A DNA stretch of 64,000 nt. Source: Marinibacterium profundimaris. GTDB taxonomy: Bacteria > Pseudomonadota > Alphaproteobacteria > Rhodobacterales > Rhodobacteraceae. The notes under the pieces were generated by a model that saw nothing but the letters and a program-made list of their open reading frames with translations, had not been told where the DNA came from and searched no databases. The translations under genes and the position numbers were made by a program. Below are positions 1 to 7,801 of the stretch, in pieces; within the stretch, counting starts at the first letter, position 1, and each line of letters begins with the position of its first letter. The stretch lies in assembly GCF_002210095.1 (NCBI RefSeq), contig NZ_AQQR01000003.1, positions 496,001-560,000 of the forward strand, written 5' to 3'.

Positions 1-1240
1 TGGGCAGCATGCCGGCGATGCTCTCGCCGTTGATCCGCACGATGCCACCCGAGGCCGCAGCGCCATCGGTCATGCAGCGCATCAGCGTGGTCTTGCCCGC
101 GCCGTTGGGGCCCACGAGGCTGACCAGTTCGCCGGGACGGACCGACAGGGTGATGTCCTCCAGCACCTTGTGGCTGCCGTAGGATTTTTCCAGCTTCTCG
201 ATATCGAGCAGCGGCGCATCGCCCCTGTGCGCCTTGCGCTGCACCGGCCGGGCCACGAGATCCGGCACCACGGCGGCCCTGCGGCTTTGGCGGAAGCCTG
301 TGGCGAGTGCGGCCAGCCCGTTGGGCAGGAAGATGATCATCACCACGAAGAGCGAACCGATCAGCAATTGCCACAGGAACGGCAGGTCACCCGACAGCTG
401 CGCGCTGAGATAGCCGATGCCGATCGCGCCCAGCACCGGGCCGATGATCGTGCCACGCCCGCCAAGGGCGGTCCAGATCACCAGCTCGGTACCAAAGACG
501 AAGCCCGCGTTCTCGGGCGCCACGACACCGGAGGCATTGGCGTAAAGATACCCCGCCAGCCCCGTCACCCCGGCCAGCGCGGCGGTCAGCGCGATCTTGA
601 TGCGCTGGGTGTTGATCCCGAGATAGGCGCAGCGCGTTTCGTTGTTGCGGATCGCGGTCAGCACCCGGCCCGCATCGGACCGCACGAAGATCAGCGCCGC
701 CAGCGCAACGGCGACAAGGCAGAGGCCTGCAAGCCGGAAGAAACCTTCGAGACCGAGGGGCAGACCCCAGTACCCCACGAGGCCCGAGCTGGAGCCGGTG
801 AGCGTCCCGCCGGAGTAGATCAGCTGCGTGATCACGATGGGCACGACCAGCGATATGATCGTGGCGTAGAAATCCGACGACCCGGGGTAGAAGGTCAGCC
901 AGCCGACGGCGGCGCCCAGGATCATCGGCACGAGGATGGCGACCGGCACGGCCAGCGCCAGCATCAGCGGCGAGGATCCCACGTGGGTCAGCAGCATCGC
1001 CGTGGCATAGGCCCCAACCCCGAAGAAGGCGGCCTGCCCGAAGGTCAGGATCCCGGTGAAGCCCCACAGCAGGTCGACGGTGATCGCGAGGATCGCGAAG
1101 ATCATCGCGCGCGTCAGCACGTTCAGCGCGAAACGGTCCAGCACGTAGGGTCCGAAGACCACCAGCAGCACGGCGGCGGCGGCCAGGATCCACAGCAGCC
1201 GGGCCCGGCGCGCGACGGGCACGGCGGCGGTCAGGGTCAT
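1..1240 (-). CDS. LivM-LivG fusion: branched-chain-type ABC permease joined to ATPase (3' end outside window)
   Basis: The frame opens at ATG 1240 and stays open to the window edge, so the gene is incomplete. The first ~310 residues are a hydrophobic LivM-type permease. After a basic linker of about 25 residues the same frame enters an ABC ATPase with a Walker A motif (GPNGAGKT) near residues 377-384; the signature and Walker B motifs lie beyond the edge. I read the junction codon by codon and saw no stop, so this is a true permease-ATPase fusion, an architecture known in HAAT-family importers. It starts 13 bases after livH ends and belongs to the AmiC/AmiR-controlled operon. A separate LivF ATPase would be expected beyond the left edge. 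The substrate is probably an amide or similar compound (inference). Confidence 0.88.
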   Translation of the reverse strand, partial: MTLTAAVPVARRARLLWILAAAAVLLVVFGPYVLDRFALNVLTRAMIFAILAITVDLLWGFTGILTFGQAAFFGVGAYATAMLLTHVGSSPLMLALAVPVAILVPMILGAAVGWLTFYPGSSDFYATIISLVVPIVITQLIYSGGTLTGSSSGLVGYWGLPLGLEGFFRLAGLCLVAVALAALIFVRSDAGRVLTAIRNNETRCAYLGINTQRIKIALTAALAGVTGLAGYLYANASGVVAPENAGFVFGTELVIWTALGGRGTIIGPVLGAIGIGYLSAQLSGDLPFLWQLLIGSLFVVMIIFLPNGLAALATGFRQSRRAAVVPDLVARPVQRKAHRGDAPLLDIEKLEKSYGSHKVLEDITLSVRPGELVSLVGPNGAGKTTLMRCMTDGAAASGGIVRINGESIAGMLP

Positions 1241-1253
1241 GTCGGATGTCGTG

Positions 1254-2087
1254 TCAGGCACGGGCGAACCCTTTCGGAGAAATGCGAAGGATGACGGCGG
1301 CCAGCACCGCGACGGTCACACCGCCAAGGATCGGGCTGATGTAGGTCGAGACGATCACCTGCGCCCCACCCAGCAGCAGGCAGGCCAGCGCCAGAGCGCC
1401 GAAGCTTTGGCCGGCGACCATCACCAGCATGAAGGAGCCGACCAGCCAGGCCACGCCCATGGTCGGATCGACGCTCGTCAGCGGCGTCAGCAGGACGCCC
1501 GCAAGCCCGGCAAGCCCGGTGCCGATCATGAAGGTCACGGTGCGGATCTTTGCCGTATCCAGGCCAAGGCCCCGCGCCAGCGTCTCGTTCATGATGACGG
1601 CGCGGGCCGACAGGCCCAGCCGCGTGCCCTCCATCAGCAGCGAGAAGCCCAGGCCCAGGACCACGGCGGCGACCAGTGCGAAGATCCGATATGCGGAATA
1701 GGAGGTGCCGAGAATGTCCATCGTCCCGGGGATCAGGTTGGCGGTGAACTGCACGTCGCGCCCGAAACCCAGCGTGATCAGCTGGCCAATGACGATGCCC
1801 AGCCCCCAGGTCGCCAGGATCGCGTCCAGCGGTCGGGAATAGAGCGGGCGGACGATGAAACGCTCGGTCAGCAGGCCCAGCACCGATCCAGCGATGAAGG
1901 CCACGGGCAACGCCAGCCAGGGGTTCAGCCCCGCCTGCCCCACCGCCACGGCGCAATAGGCCCCCACGGTCAGCCAAGCGCCATGGGCGAAATTGATGAT
2001 CTTGAGCACGCCGAAGATGGTCAGCAGCCCGGTGGCGACGATGAAGAGGATCGCCGCACTTGTCGCGATGTCGAGAAGCAATGTCAT
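1254..2087 (-). CDS. LivH-type ABC transporter permease
   Basis: This 277-residue, strongly hydrophobic protein of about eight membrane helices is the first permease of a branched-chain amino acid/urea/amide-type importer. The frame extends upstream, but the start chosen is ATG 2087 (MTLLLDIATS), because upstream residues are polar and low-complexity and this start gives the usual LivH N-terminus. The segment FGVLKIINFAHGAW is the classic LivH signature in the second helix region. It lies 64 bases after the binding-protein gene and 13 bases before the LivM-LivG fusion, all on one strand, so it is part of one importer. Ligand specificity cannot be read from the permease; operon context points to an amide. 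Confidence 0.92.
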   Translation of the reverse strand: MTLLLDIATSAAILFIVATGLLTIFGVLKIINFAHGAWLTVGAYCAVAVGQAGLNPWLALPVAFIAGSVLGLLTERFIVRPLYSRPLDAILATWGLGIVIGQLITLGFGRDVQFTANLIPGTMDILGTSYSAYRIFALVAAVVLGLGFSLLMEGTRLGLSARAVIMNETLARGLGLDTAKIRTVTFMIGTGLAGLAGVLLTPLTSVDPTMGVAWLVGSFMLVMVAGQSFGALALACLLLGGAQVIVSTYISPILGGVTVAVLAAVILRISPKGFARA

Positions 2088-2151
2088 GGTCGGCGGGTCT
2101 CCGTCACCGGGGTGGATCCGGCGGCCACCAGGGCCGCCGGTCAGGGTCAGC

Positions 2152-3306
2152 TCAGAGGTTGGGACATTGCTCGCCCGGATCCACGTTCTCGAAGGCCTCG
2201 ACCACCGAAACGGAGCCGTCCGCCTGCACCTGGCCAAGGTACATGGTCAGCGGCGCGTGATGCTGATCGGACATCGAGATCGTGCCGCGCGGACCGGTGA
2301 AGGAGACTTCTCCCAGCGCGTCCAGCACGCCCCTGGCGTCGGTGGAGCCCGCCGCCTCGACCGCTTCCTTGTAGAGGTAGACCGCCTCGTATTGCGGGAC
2401 CGACAGGTCGTTGGGGGTGCGCAGCTCTTCTCCGAACTTGTCCTTCATCGCGGCCAGGAAGCTGGTGTTCTCCTCGCTGTCGATGCCGGTGACGTAGCTG
2501 GCCGAGATCAGGATGCCCTCGGCCTCTGCGCCCATGCTGGCGGCGGTGCCTTCGTCCACGGCAAGGTTGGCATAGGGCAGATCGACGCCCGCGCCGCGCA
2601 GCTGCTTGGTCAGCGTCACGTTGGGCGCGCCACCGGCGGTGGAGGTGATCAGCGCATCCGCGCCCGAACTTTTCAGCTGCGAGATGATCGCCGTCCAGTC
2701 GGTGCCGTCCATGGGCAGGTATTCCTCGCCCACGACCTCACCGCCGGTCTCGGCGATATAGGCGCCCGCGAATTCCAACATGCCGCGCCCGAAGGCATAA
2801 TCGCTGCCGATCAGGAAGAATTTGGTCGCGCCTTCGGACGAGAGGTAATCGACGATCGGCGGCACCTGCTGTTCCGGCACCCAGGCGTTCACGTAGAGGA
2901 ACGGGTTGCAGGATTTGCCCTCGTAGAACGAGGTGTAGATATAGGGCACCTTGCCCCGCGACACGATGGGCAGACCGGCGTTGCGCGCCGCACTGGTCTC
3001 CATCGAGATCAGCACGTCGACCTCGTCGCGGAAGACAAGGCTGTCAAAGGCCTTCTGCGCCCCCACCGCGCCCGAGCCGTCATCGGCCACCACCAGCTCC
3101 AGCGGCCGGCCAAGCACACCGCCGCCGGCGTTGATCTCTTCCACCGCAAGTTCGGCGGCCTGCACCACGGACGGCGCCACGACGCTGTTGGCGCCCGACA
3201 GGCCCACCGGCACGCCGATCTTGATCGGCTCGCCGTCCTGGGCCAGGGCCGCGCCGGCGATCATCGTGCCGGCGACGGTTGCGAGGAATTTCGATGCTGT
3301 CTTCAT
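2152..3306 (-). CDS. Periplasmic ligand-binding protein (LivK/Peripla_BP_6 family)
   Basis: A 384-residue protein beginning at ATG 3306 (MKTASKFL) with a clear Sec signal peptide and a cleavage site after AGAALA near residue 22. The mature protein opens with IKIGVPVGLSG and continues with INAGGGVLG, both typical of type I LivK-like binding proteins. It is the extracytoplasmic receptor of the LivH/LivMG importer encoded downstream and follows the amidase gene by 58 bases. It belongs to the same fold family as AmiC encoded nearby, so one operon holds both an exported binding protein and a cytoplasmic sensor of the same fold. The ligand is unknown; amides, urea-like compounds or amino acids fit the family. 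Confidence 0.9.
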   Translation of the reverse strand: MKTASKFLATVAGTMIAGAALAQDGEPIKIGVPVGLSGANSVVAPSVVQAAELAVEEINAGGGVLGRPLELVVADDGSGAVGAQKAFDSLVFRDEVDVLISMETSAARNAGLPIVSRGKVPYIYTSFYEGKSCNPFLYVNAWVPEQQVPPIVDYLSSEGATKFFLIGSDYAFGRGMLEFAGAYIAETGGEVVGEEYLPMDGTDWTAIISQLKSSGADALITSTAGGAPNVTLTKQLRGAGVDLPYANLAVDEGTAASMGAEAEGILISASYVTGIDSEENTSFLAAMKDKFGEELRTPNDLSVPQYEAVYLYKEAVEAAGSTDARGVLDALGEVSFTGPRGTISMSDQHHAPLTMYLGQVQADGSVSVVEAFENVDPGEQCPNL

Positions 3307-3364
3307 GGTGTGTTTCCCTGTTCTGGTTGCGTTGGTTTCGATGGGTCCCGCGCCGCAGGGCGGC

Positions 3365-4204
3365 TCAGGAATAGACATCCCGCCGCCGGTCCGCGTGGAC
3401 GTCGTTGTACTCGCTGATCTTGCGCGCCGCCGCGATGCCGGAGGGGTCGACCTCGGCGATCAGGATCCGTTCCGAGGTCTTGTCCGCCGGCCCGTCCAGC
3501 GCGAAGCCGTTGGGCCCGACGATCAGGCTTTGGCCGATGAAGGGCTGGCCGCGTTCGGTGCCGACCCGATCCGCGCAGGCGATGTAAAGCCCGTTGGAAT
3601 GGGCCGCCGCCTTGTGCAGCGTGTTGGCCATCGCCTCCGCGCCCTCGGGCTGGTCGGGCATGGGCACCCAGTTGGTCGGCACGCAGACGATCTGCGCGCC
3701 CTTGTCCGCCAGCGTCCGGAAGGTTTCGGGGAACCAGCCGTCGTAGCAGATCGCCATGCCGATCCGGCCCAGCGGTGTGTCGAAGACCGGCAGGCCAAGG
3801 TCGCCGGGGGCAAAGAACAGCGTCTCGCGGTTCCACAGGTGCAGCTTGCGATAGCCGCCGATGAACCCGTCGGGCCCGCAGAGCATGGCCGAGTTGTAGA
3901 ACGCGTCGCCCGCCACCTCGCAGAGGCCGGAGACGATCCAGACGCCAAGTTCCGCCGCCAGCGAGCAAAGGAAATCCGTGCTCGGCCCGCCCGGGATCGG
4001 ACCGGAGAGCCGCGCGACCTCCGATTGCGTTTCGAAGACATAGCCGCTGTCGGCGAGTTCAGGCAGCACCATCAAGCGCACGCCTTGCGCATGGGCGGCA
4101 CGAATATGCGCCTCCATCGCTGCAAGGTTCCGGTCCACGGCGCCGAATTCGGGTTCGAACTGGATCGCCGCGACCTTGAAGGCGGAACCGGGGACAGGGG
4201 TCAT
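3365..4204 (-). CDS. Nitrilase-superfamily amidase (carbon-nitrogen hydrolase)
   Basis: A 279-residue cytoplasmic enzyme with the full nitrilase-superfamily catalytic triad: Glu49 in VLPELADSGY, Lys120 in GGYRKLHLWN and Cys153 in AICYDGWFPE. The length fits omega-amidase/carbamoylase-type members rather than the ~345-residue AmiE aliphatic amidase normally controlled by AmiC/AmiR. It is the first structural gene after the terminator-bearing leader at 4223-4314 and precedes the importer genes. It probably hydrolyses the imported amide, or an omega-amide or carbamoyl compound, to ammonia and an acid. The exact substrate is not visible. Expression is predicted to depend on AmiR antitermination. 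Confidence 0.88.
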   Translation of the reverse strand: MTPVPGSAFKVAAIQFEPEFGAVDRNLAAMEAHIRAAHAQGVRLMVLPELADSGYVFETQSEVARLSGPIPGGPSTDFLCSLAAELGVWIVSGLCEVAGDAFYNSAMLCGPDGFIGGYRKLHLWNRETLFFAPGDLGLPVFDTPLGRIGMAICYDGWFPETFRTLADKGAQIVCVPTNWVPMPDQPEGAEAMANTLHKAAAHSNGLYIACADRVGTERGQPFIGQSLIVGPNGFALDGPADKTSERILIAEVDPSGIAAARKISEYNDVHADRRRDVYS

Positions 4205-4222
4205 TTTCAGTGCTCCAAACGC

Positions 4223-4264
4223 AAAAAAGCCCCTGACGCGGTGCGCGACCGCGGTTCAGGGGCT
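4223..4264 (-). terminator. Intrinsic terminator in the leader of the amidase operon
   Basis: Read on the minus strand, AGCCCCTGA (4264-4256) pairs perfectly with TCAGGGGCT (4236-4228). An inner stem pairs ACCGCG/CGCGGT around a GCGCG loop, with a two-base bulge, and a run of six U follows at 4228-4223. The structure sits 20 bases upstream of the amidase start and downstream of amiR, exactly where an AmiR-controlled attenuator should be. It would stop transcription from amiCR into the amidase and transporter genes unless antiterminated. Confidence 0.9.
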
Positions 4265-4281
4265 ACATAGCCGGTATTTGA

Positions 4282-4314
4282 GGCGGCAACCCTGCCGCCG
4301 AGCATTCACTGCTC
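4282..4314 (-). ncRNA. Tandem small hairpins resembling an ANTAR-protein RNA target
   Basis: On the minus strand, hairpin P1 is GAGC, loop AGTGAAT, GCTC (4314-4300). It is followed with no gap by hairpin P2: GGCGGC, loop AGGGTT, GCCGCC (4299-4282). Known ANTAR targets are two adjacent small hairpins whose loops carry A at position 1 and G at position 4; both loops here do so, although the P1 loop has seven rather than six bases. The pair lies 18 bases upstream of the terminator stem and downstream of amiR, which encodes an ANTAR protein. Confidence 0.72.
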
Positions 4315-4384
4315 TGTCTTCAGGGTGACACCGGGCCCCGTCACGTTCAAGTGGAAGCTTTCAGCAGCGCCCGGGATTTTCGCG

Positions 4385-5017
4385 CTACTTTTTCGGCAGT
4401 TCTGAATCGCGCCCGCCGCGCAGGCCCAGCCGCGCCATGGTCTCGTGCGCCGTCACGATGTCCTCGGCGATCGAGCTCATCGTCACCCGTTCGGTCGTCG
4501 CCTGTTCGCGCAGCAGGTTGTAGGCGTCGTCCTCCGACATGCCCTGCACGTCGACCAACAGGCGCACAGCCTTGTCCACCAGACGCCGGCCCTTCAGCGT
4601 CTCTTCCAGCTTGCGCACCTTGGAGTTCAGCCGCCCTTCGGCCCGCCTGCGATACCGGGCGAGCGTGAATTGCGTGAGGATGCCCAGCGGGCGAAGCGGC
4701 TTCGACATCACGCCATGGGCGTTCACGTCGAAGATGGATTGCAGCGTCGTGGGGCTTTCATAGGTGACCACGGCGAACACGGCCACGTCCTGCCCTTCCA
4801 GCAGCTGGATCATCGCCGGCACGTCCACGTCATCGACACTGATGAAGACCGTGTCCGCGCCTTCGGTCAGCGCGGCGGGCGGCGGCCAGGTGCCCTGTAC
4901 CTCGCAGCCCAGCCGCTTGAGATGGCCGATCAGCAGCTGGCCGTCCTCGTCCCTGGGGTGGATCACCTGCACCCGGGCGCGGCGCAGCTCATCCAGGATC
5001 CGGCGCGCGCCCTTCAT
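4385..5017 (-). CDS. amiR: AmiR-like ANTAR-domain transcription antiterminator
   Basis: A 210-residue cytoplasmic protein with the AmiR layout: an N-terminal pseudo-receiver (residues ~10-125), a coiled linker rich in Arg/Lys/Glu, and a C-terminal three-helix ANTAR domain (~140-195, with LVDVQGMSEDDAYNLLR). The N-terminal domain lacks an obvious phospho-acceptor arrangement, as in AmiR, so control should be by sequestration by AmiC rather than by phosphorylation. Its start codon overlaps the amiC stop (ATGA), a sign of translational coupling and complex formation. The leader just downstream has an intrinsic terminator and ANTAR-type hairpins, its probable target. Confidence 0.93.
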   Translation of the reverse strand: MKGARRILDELRRARVQVIHPRDEDGQLLIGHLKRLGCEVQGTWPPPAALTEGADTVFISVDDVDVPAMIQLLEGQDVAVFAVVTYESPTTLQSIFDVNAHGVMSKPLRPLGILTQFTLARYRRRAEGRLNSKVRKLEETLKGRRLVDKAVRLLVDVQGMSEDDAYNLLREQATTERVTMSSIAEDIVTAHETMARLGLRGGRDSELPKK

Positions 5018-6162
5018 GACCAGAGCTCCAGCGCGGTTTCCTCGATCCGCGTGGTGGCCAGGTAGGGATCGGGGCGCACCGGCGCATTTCCCTCCCAGAC
5101 CACGTCAAACAGCCCGTCAGCCCGCGCAACTCCAATCCGCGGGGTCAACCACAGGTGCCGGGTCTCGGGATCCACCCGCACCAGCCCCTCGGGCGCCTCG
5201 AATTCATCGCCCAGCGGGGCCTGCGACAGGCGGCGCGGGTCCATAACGCCGAGCCGGTCCAGCGCCCGGGCAAAAAGCTGCACCTGAAGATAGGCGGATT
5301 CGGACCAGATCGAGGTCGTGGCCTCGGCGCCGAACCGCGCCTTGAAGGCGGCGACGAACCGGCGGTTCACCTCTGTCTCCAGCGTCTGGAAATAGGTGGA
5401 GGCCAGCACGTGCCCCTCCACGCGGTCGCGCCCAATCTTCGCCATCTCGGTCTCGGCCATGGTCAGGCTGGCGATGGGATGCGCCGCGCGGTCGATCCCG
5501 GCCTCGTCATAAAGCCGGTAGAACGCCTGCGCCGAGGTGCCGATCATCGTGGAAAACACCGCGTCCGGCTTCTGGGCGAGGATATCGCGCAGGATCGGGT
5601 CGAGATCCTCGACCCCGGCGCCCAGCGGCACATAGGCCTCGCCCACGATCTCGCCGCCGCGGGCTTCGATCAGATCGCGCATGATGCGGTTGGATTCACG
5701 GGGGAAGATGTAATCCGACCCGACAAGCGAGATCCGCCCGCCATGGGTGTTCACCAGGTAATCGGCCAGCGGCAGGCAGGTCTGGTTCACCGTGGCGCCG
5801 GAATAGACGAGGTTCTCGCAATATTCGAACCCCTCGTACATGGACGGGTAGAACAGCAACCCGTTGTAGCGTTCGACGATGGGCAGCACCGTCTTGCGGC
5901 TCGCCGACATGGAACAGCCGAAGATCACGTCGACCTCGTCCTCGGCCAGCAGCTGGCGGGCGTATTTCAGGTAGCTGTCGTTGCGCGCGCCGGGATCGTG
6001 GATCACCGGCTCTATCGGCTTGCCGCGGATGCCGCCGGCGGCGTTGATCTCGGCGATGGCCAGCTCGGTGCCGCGCAGGTGCTCCGTCTCGGTCACGTGG
6101 GTCGTGCCGCTTTCGGAGAACAGCACGCCGACGCGCCATGCGCCTTCGGTCTTTGATGTCAT
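5014..6162 (-). CDS. amiC: AmiC-like cytoplasmic amide sensor, negative regulator of AmiR
   Basis: A 382-residue Peripla_BP_6-fold protein starting at ATG 6162 (MTSKTEGAWRVGVLFSESG). There is no signal peptide, which separates AmiC-type cytoplasmic sensors from the related exported receptors such as UrtA and LivK. Features of the AmiC/UrtA branch include FSESGTTHVTE, IFGCSMSASRK and the ATVNQTCLPLADYL region. In Pseudomonas AmiC binds small amides and releases AmiR; the same role is inferred here. The ATGA overlap with amiR matches a stoichiometric complex. Upstream frame extension to 6225 is rejected because it is low-complexity and would add a non-family N-terminus. Confidence 0.9.
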   Translation of the reverse strand: MTSKTEGAWRVGVLFSESGTTHVTETEHLRGTELAIAEINAAGGIRGKPIEPVIHDPGARNDSYLKYARQLLAEDEVDVIFGCSMSASRKTVLPIVERYNGLLFYPSMYEGFEYCENLVYSGATVNQTCLPLADYLVNTHGGRISLVGSDYIFPRESNRIMRDLIEARGGEIVGEAYVPLGAGVEDLDPILRDILAQKPDAVFSTMIGTSAQAFYRLYDEAGIDRAAHPIASLTMAETEMAKIGRDRVEGHVLASTYFQTLETEVNRRFVAAFKARFGAEATTSIWSESAYLQVQLFARALDRLGVMDPRRLSQAPLGDEFEAPEGLVRVDPETRHLWLTPRIGVARADGLFDVVWEGNAPVRPDPYLATTRIEETALELWS

Positions 6163-6170
6163 GGGACTGC

Positions 6171-6197
6171 TCGGGCTCCAACCTTGTCGGAGCCCGA
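6171..6197 (-). promoter_or_regulatory. Hairpin in the amiC 5' leader
   Basis: TCGGGCTCC (6171-6179) and GGAGCCCGA (6189-6197) form a perfect 9-bp stem with a 9-base loop. It lies 8 bases upstream of the amiC start. On the minus strand the only GGAG that could serve amiC lies inside the proximal arm, so the stem could hide the ribosome binding site. It could alternatively be a U-less terminator for the upstream flavin reductase gene. Either role is inference. Confidence 0.5.
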
Positions 6198-6289
6198 ACC
6201 TAGGCAGGCAATCCCCCGGCCACAACCCGGGCGTTCACAGGCGCGCCCTGCCCCCGCCCCTGACGGGCCGGCGGGCGGATTTACGATGC

Positions 6290-6952
6290 TCAGCCCGCCC
6301 GCTTGCGGCGGTCGGCCTGAACCTGTTCGGCCGAGGGCGTGGCCAGGTCGAAATAATCCAGCGTGCCGGCGTAACCGTTGCCGCCCATCCGGCCCAACGC
6401 ATCCAGCTTCTCGTGATCCGAATAATAGGTGTCGAGGTCGATGATATCCTCGCGCACATGGGCCATCACGATCTTGCCAAGGATGATCTCGCGGGCCGAG
6501 CTGACCTCGATCCCCAGGTAGCGCTGGCATTCGAAGGCGACCGGCGCCTCCTTGATGCGCGGACAGGCGACCTGAACCCCTGGCACGGCGGTCAGACCGG
6601 CCATGTCCAGTTCGTCCACCTCGGGGCCGAAATTGGCGGCAGTCACAGACATCGGCCCGACATTGGCGCGGTCCACGATGTTGACCGTGAAGCATTCGGT
6701 CATGCGGATGTTGTAGGCCGTGTCCTTGAAGCTGCGGTCGGGCTTGTTCTCGACCCCCAGCGCGAGGATCGGGGGATCGGCCGACAGGCAGTTGAAGAAG
6801 GAATAGGGCGCCGCGTTGACCACGCCCTCGGGCGAAATCGTCGTCACCCAGGCGATGGGGCGCGGCACGATGGTGCCGATCATGACCTTGTAGGCCTCGC
6901 GCGGGGTGAGATCCGAGAAGTTCAGCGCGTGATGGGTCGCGGTTTCGCTCAC
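6290..6952 (-). CDS. FMN-binding split-barrel flavin reductase (FlaRed family)
   Basis: A 220-residue protein of the flavin reductase/flavoredoxin family. Family-typical elements are IVPRPIAWVTTIS near residues 28-40, NAAPYSFFNCLSADPP and FTVNIVD. Such proteins bind FMN and either supply reduced flavin to monooxygenases or act as stand-alone reductases. The start overlaps the stop of the upstream gntR gene by four bases (ATGA), so the two are co-transcribed and coupled. It may deliver FMNH2 to the two NtaA-like monooxygenases encoded some 20 kb away, which have no reductase beside them; this is inference. No role in the divergent transporter operon is evident. Confidence 0.88.
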   Translation of the reverse strand: MSETATHHALNFSDLTPREAYKVMIGTIVPRPIAWVTTISPEGVVNAAPYSFFNCLSADPPILALGVENKPDRSFKDTAYNIRMTECFTVNIVDRANVGPMSVTAANFGPEVDELDMAGLTAVPGVQVACPRIKEAPVAFECQRYLGIEVSSAREIILGKIVMAHVREDIIDLDTYYSDHEKLDALGRMGGNGYAGTLDYFDLATPSAEQVQADRRKRAG

Positions 6953-7671
6953 GAGGCCAGTTCCTTTCCATAGCGGGACAGGATCGATGACACGCTGTCC
7001 TGTTTCGGTTCAAGCTCGGCGCGGCCGGCGACGGCGCCAAGGTGGTGATCCATAAGGGACGTGGCGCGGCGGGTATCGCCATCGCGGATCGCGGCGATGA
7101 TCTGCGAATGCTCGTCTACCGCGCAATCCGAGGAATGGCTTTTCGCGTACATCGCCATGATCAGCGAACAGCGCAGCACGATTTCCGAGACATAGCGCGC
7201 CAGCACGTGGTTGCCGGTCAGCTCGGCCAGAAGGATGTGGAATTCCCCGGCCAGGCGAATCGAGACAGGCCCGTCCTTGCCCTTGACGCTTTCCTCGCTG
7301 CGCACATGCGCCTCGAGCTGGTCATAGCCGCTGCGTGGCATGCGTTCGACCAGCAGGCGGATCACCTCGGCCTCGAGCGCGCGGCGCACCTCGAAGACAT
7401 GCTTGGCTTCTTCCAGAGAGGGCTCGGCGACAAAGGCGCCGCGGTTGCGACGCGTCACCACGAGCCCCTCGTTTTCAAGGCGCACCAGCGCGTGGCGCAC
7501 GATGGTGCGGGACACGCCGAACTGTTCGCCCACCGTGTCCTCGGGCAGGCGCATGCCCGGCTTCAGGGCCTGTTCGATGATCGCACGGCGCAGCAGCTGG
7601 TGGACCGCGTCCGTCAGGGTCGTCTTGTCACTCATTGTCGGTGTCACGTCCGTTTTCAGTGCAGAGGGCAT
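6949..7671 (-). CDS. GntR-family regulator, FadR/FCD type
   Basis: A 240-residue regulator with an N-terminal winged helix-turn-helix (GVSRTIVRHALVRLENEGLV) followed by an all-helical FCD ligand domain with metal-site histidines (EFH, DEHSQI, MDHHL). ATG 7671 is chosen; ATG 7635 is an alternative giving 228 residues. It is transcribed divergently from the peptide-type transporter operon at 7802, and the shared region holds GntR-type palindromes. It probably controls that operon and its own, de-repressed by a carboxylate or catabolic intermediate. It is translationally coupled to the flavin reductase gene. Confidence 0.88.
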   Translation of the reverse strand: MPSALKTDVTPTMSDKTTLTDAVHQLLRRAIIEQALKPGMRLPEDTVGEQFGVSRTIVRHALVRLENEGLVVTRRNRGAFVAEPSLEEAKHVFEVRRALEAEVIRLLVERMPRSGYDQLEAHVRSEESVKGKDGPVSIRLAGEFHILLAELTGNHVLARYVSEIVLRCSLIMAMYAKSHSSDCAVDEHSQIIAAIRDGDTRRATSLMDHHLGAVAGRAELEPKQDSVSSILSRYGKELAS

Positions 7672-7757
7672 AGCGTATCCATCGACTAACGTCAATTGGA
7701 TACAATCCCCTTGCCAGATGAGAAACAATCGTCCATGTCTAATGCATCGTATCCAAT
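7672..7757. promoter_or_regulatory. Repeated GntR-type operators between gntR and the transporter operon
   Basis: ATTGGATACAAT (7695-7706) fits the ATTG-N4-CAAT palindrome typical of GntR/FadR operators. ATCGTATCCAAT (7746-7757) is its reverse complement with one mismatch, centred 51 bp away. A weaker copy, AGCGTATCCATC (7672-7683), abuts the gntR start. Paired operators in a divergent promoter fit autoregulation plus control of the transporter operon. Confidence 0.68.
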
Positions 7758-7801
7758 CGGGGTGATTCCCGGAGACAATTCGCAAACAGGGACAAGACAT
7801 C

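Noticed and set aside
387-1193. A closed 268-codon minus-strand frame near the left edge
   Set aside because: The neighbouring frame, open to the window edge, encodes the LivM-LivG fusion; this one is its shadow.
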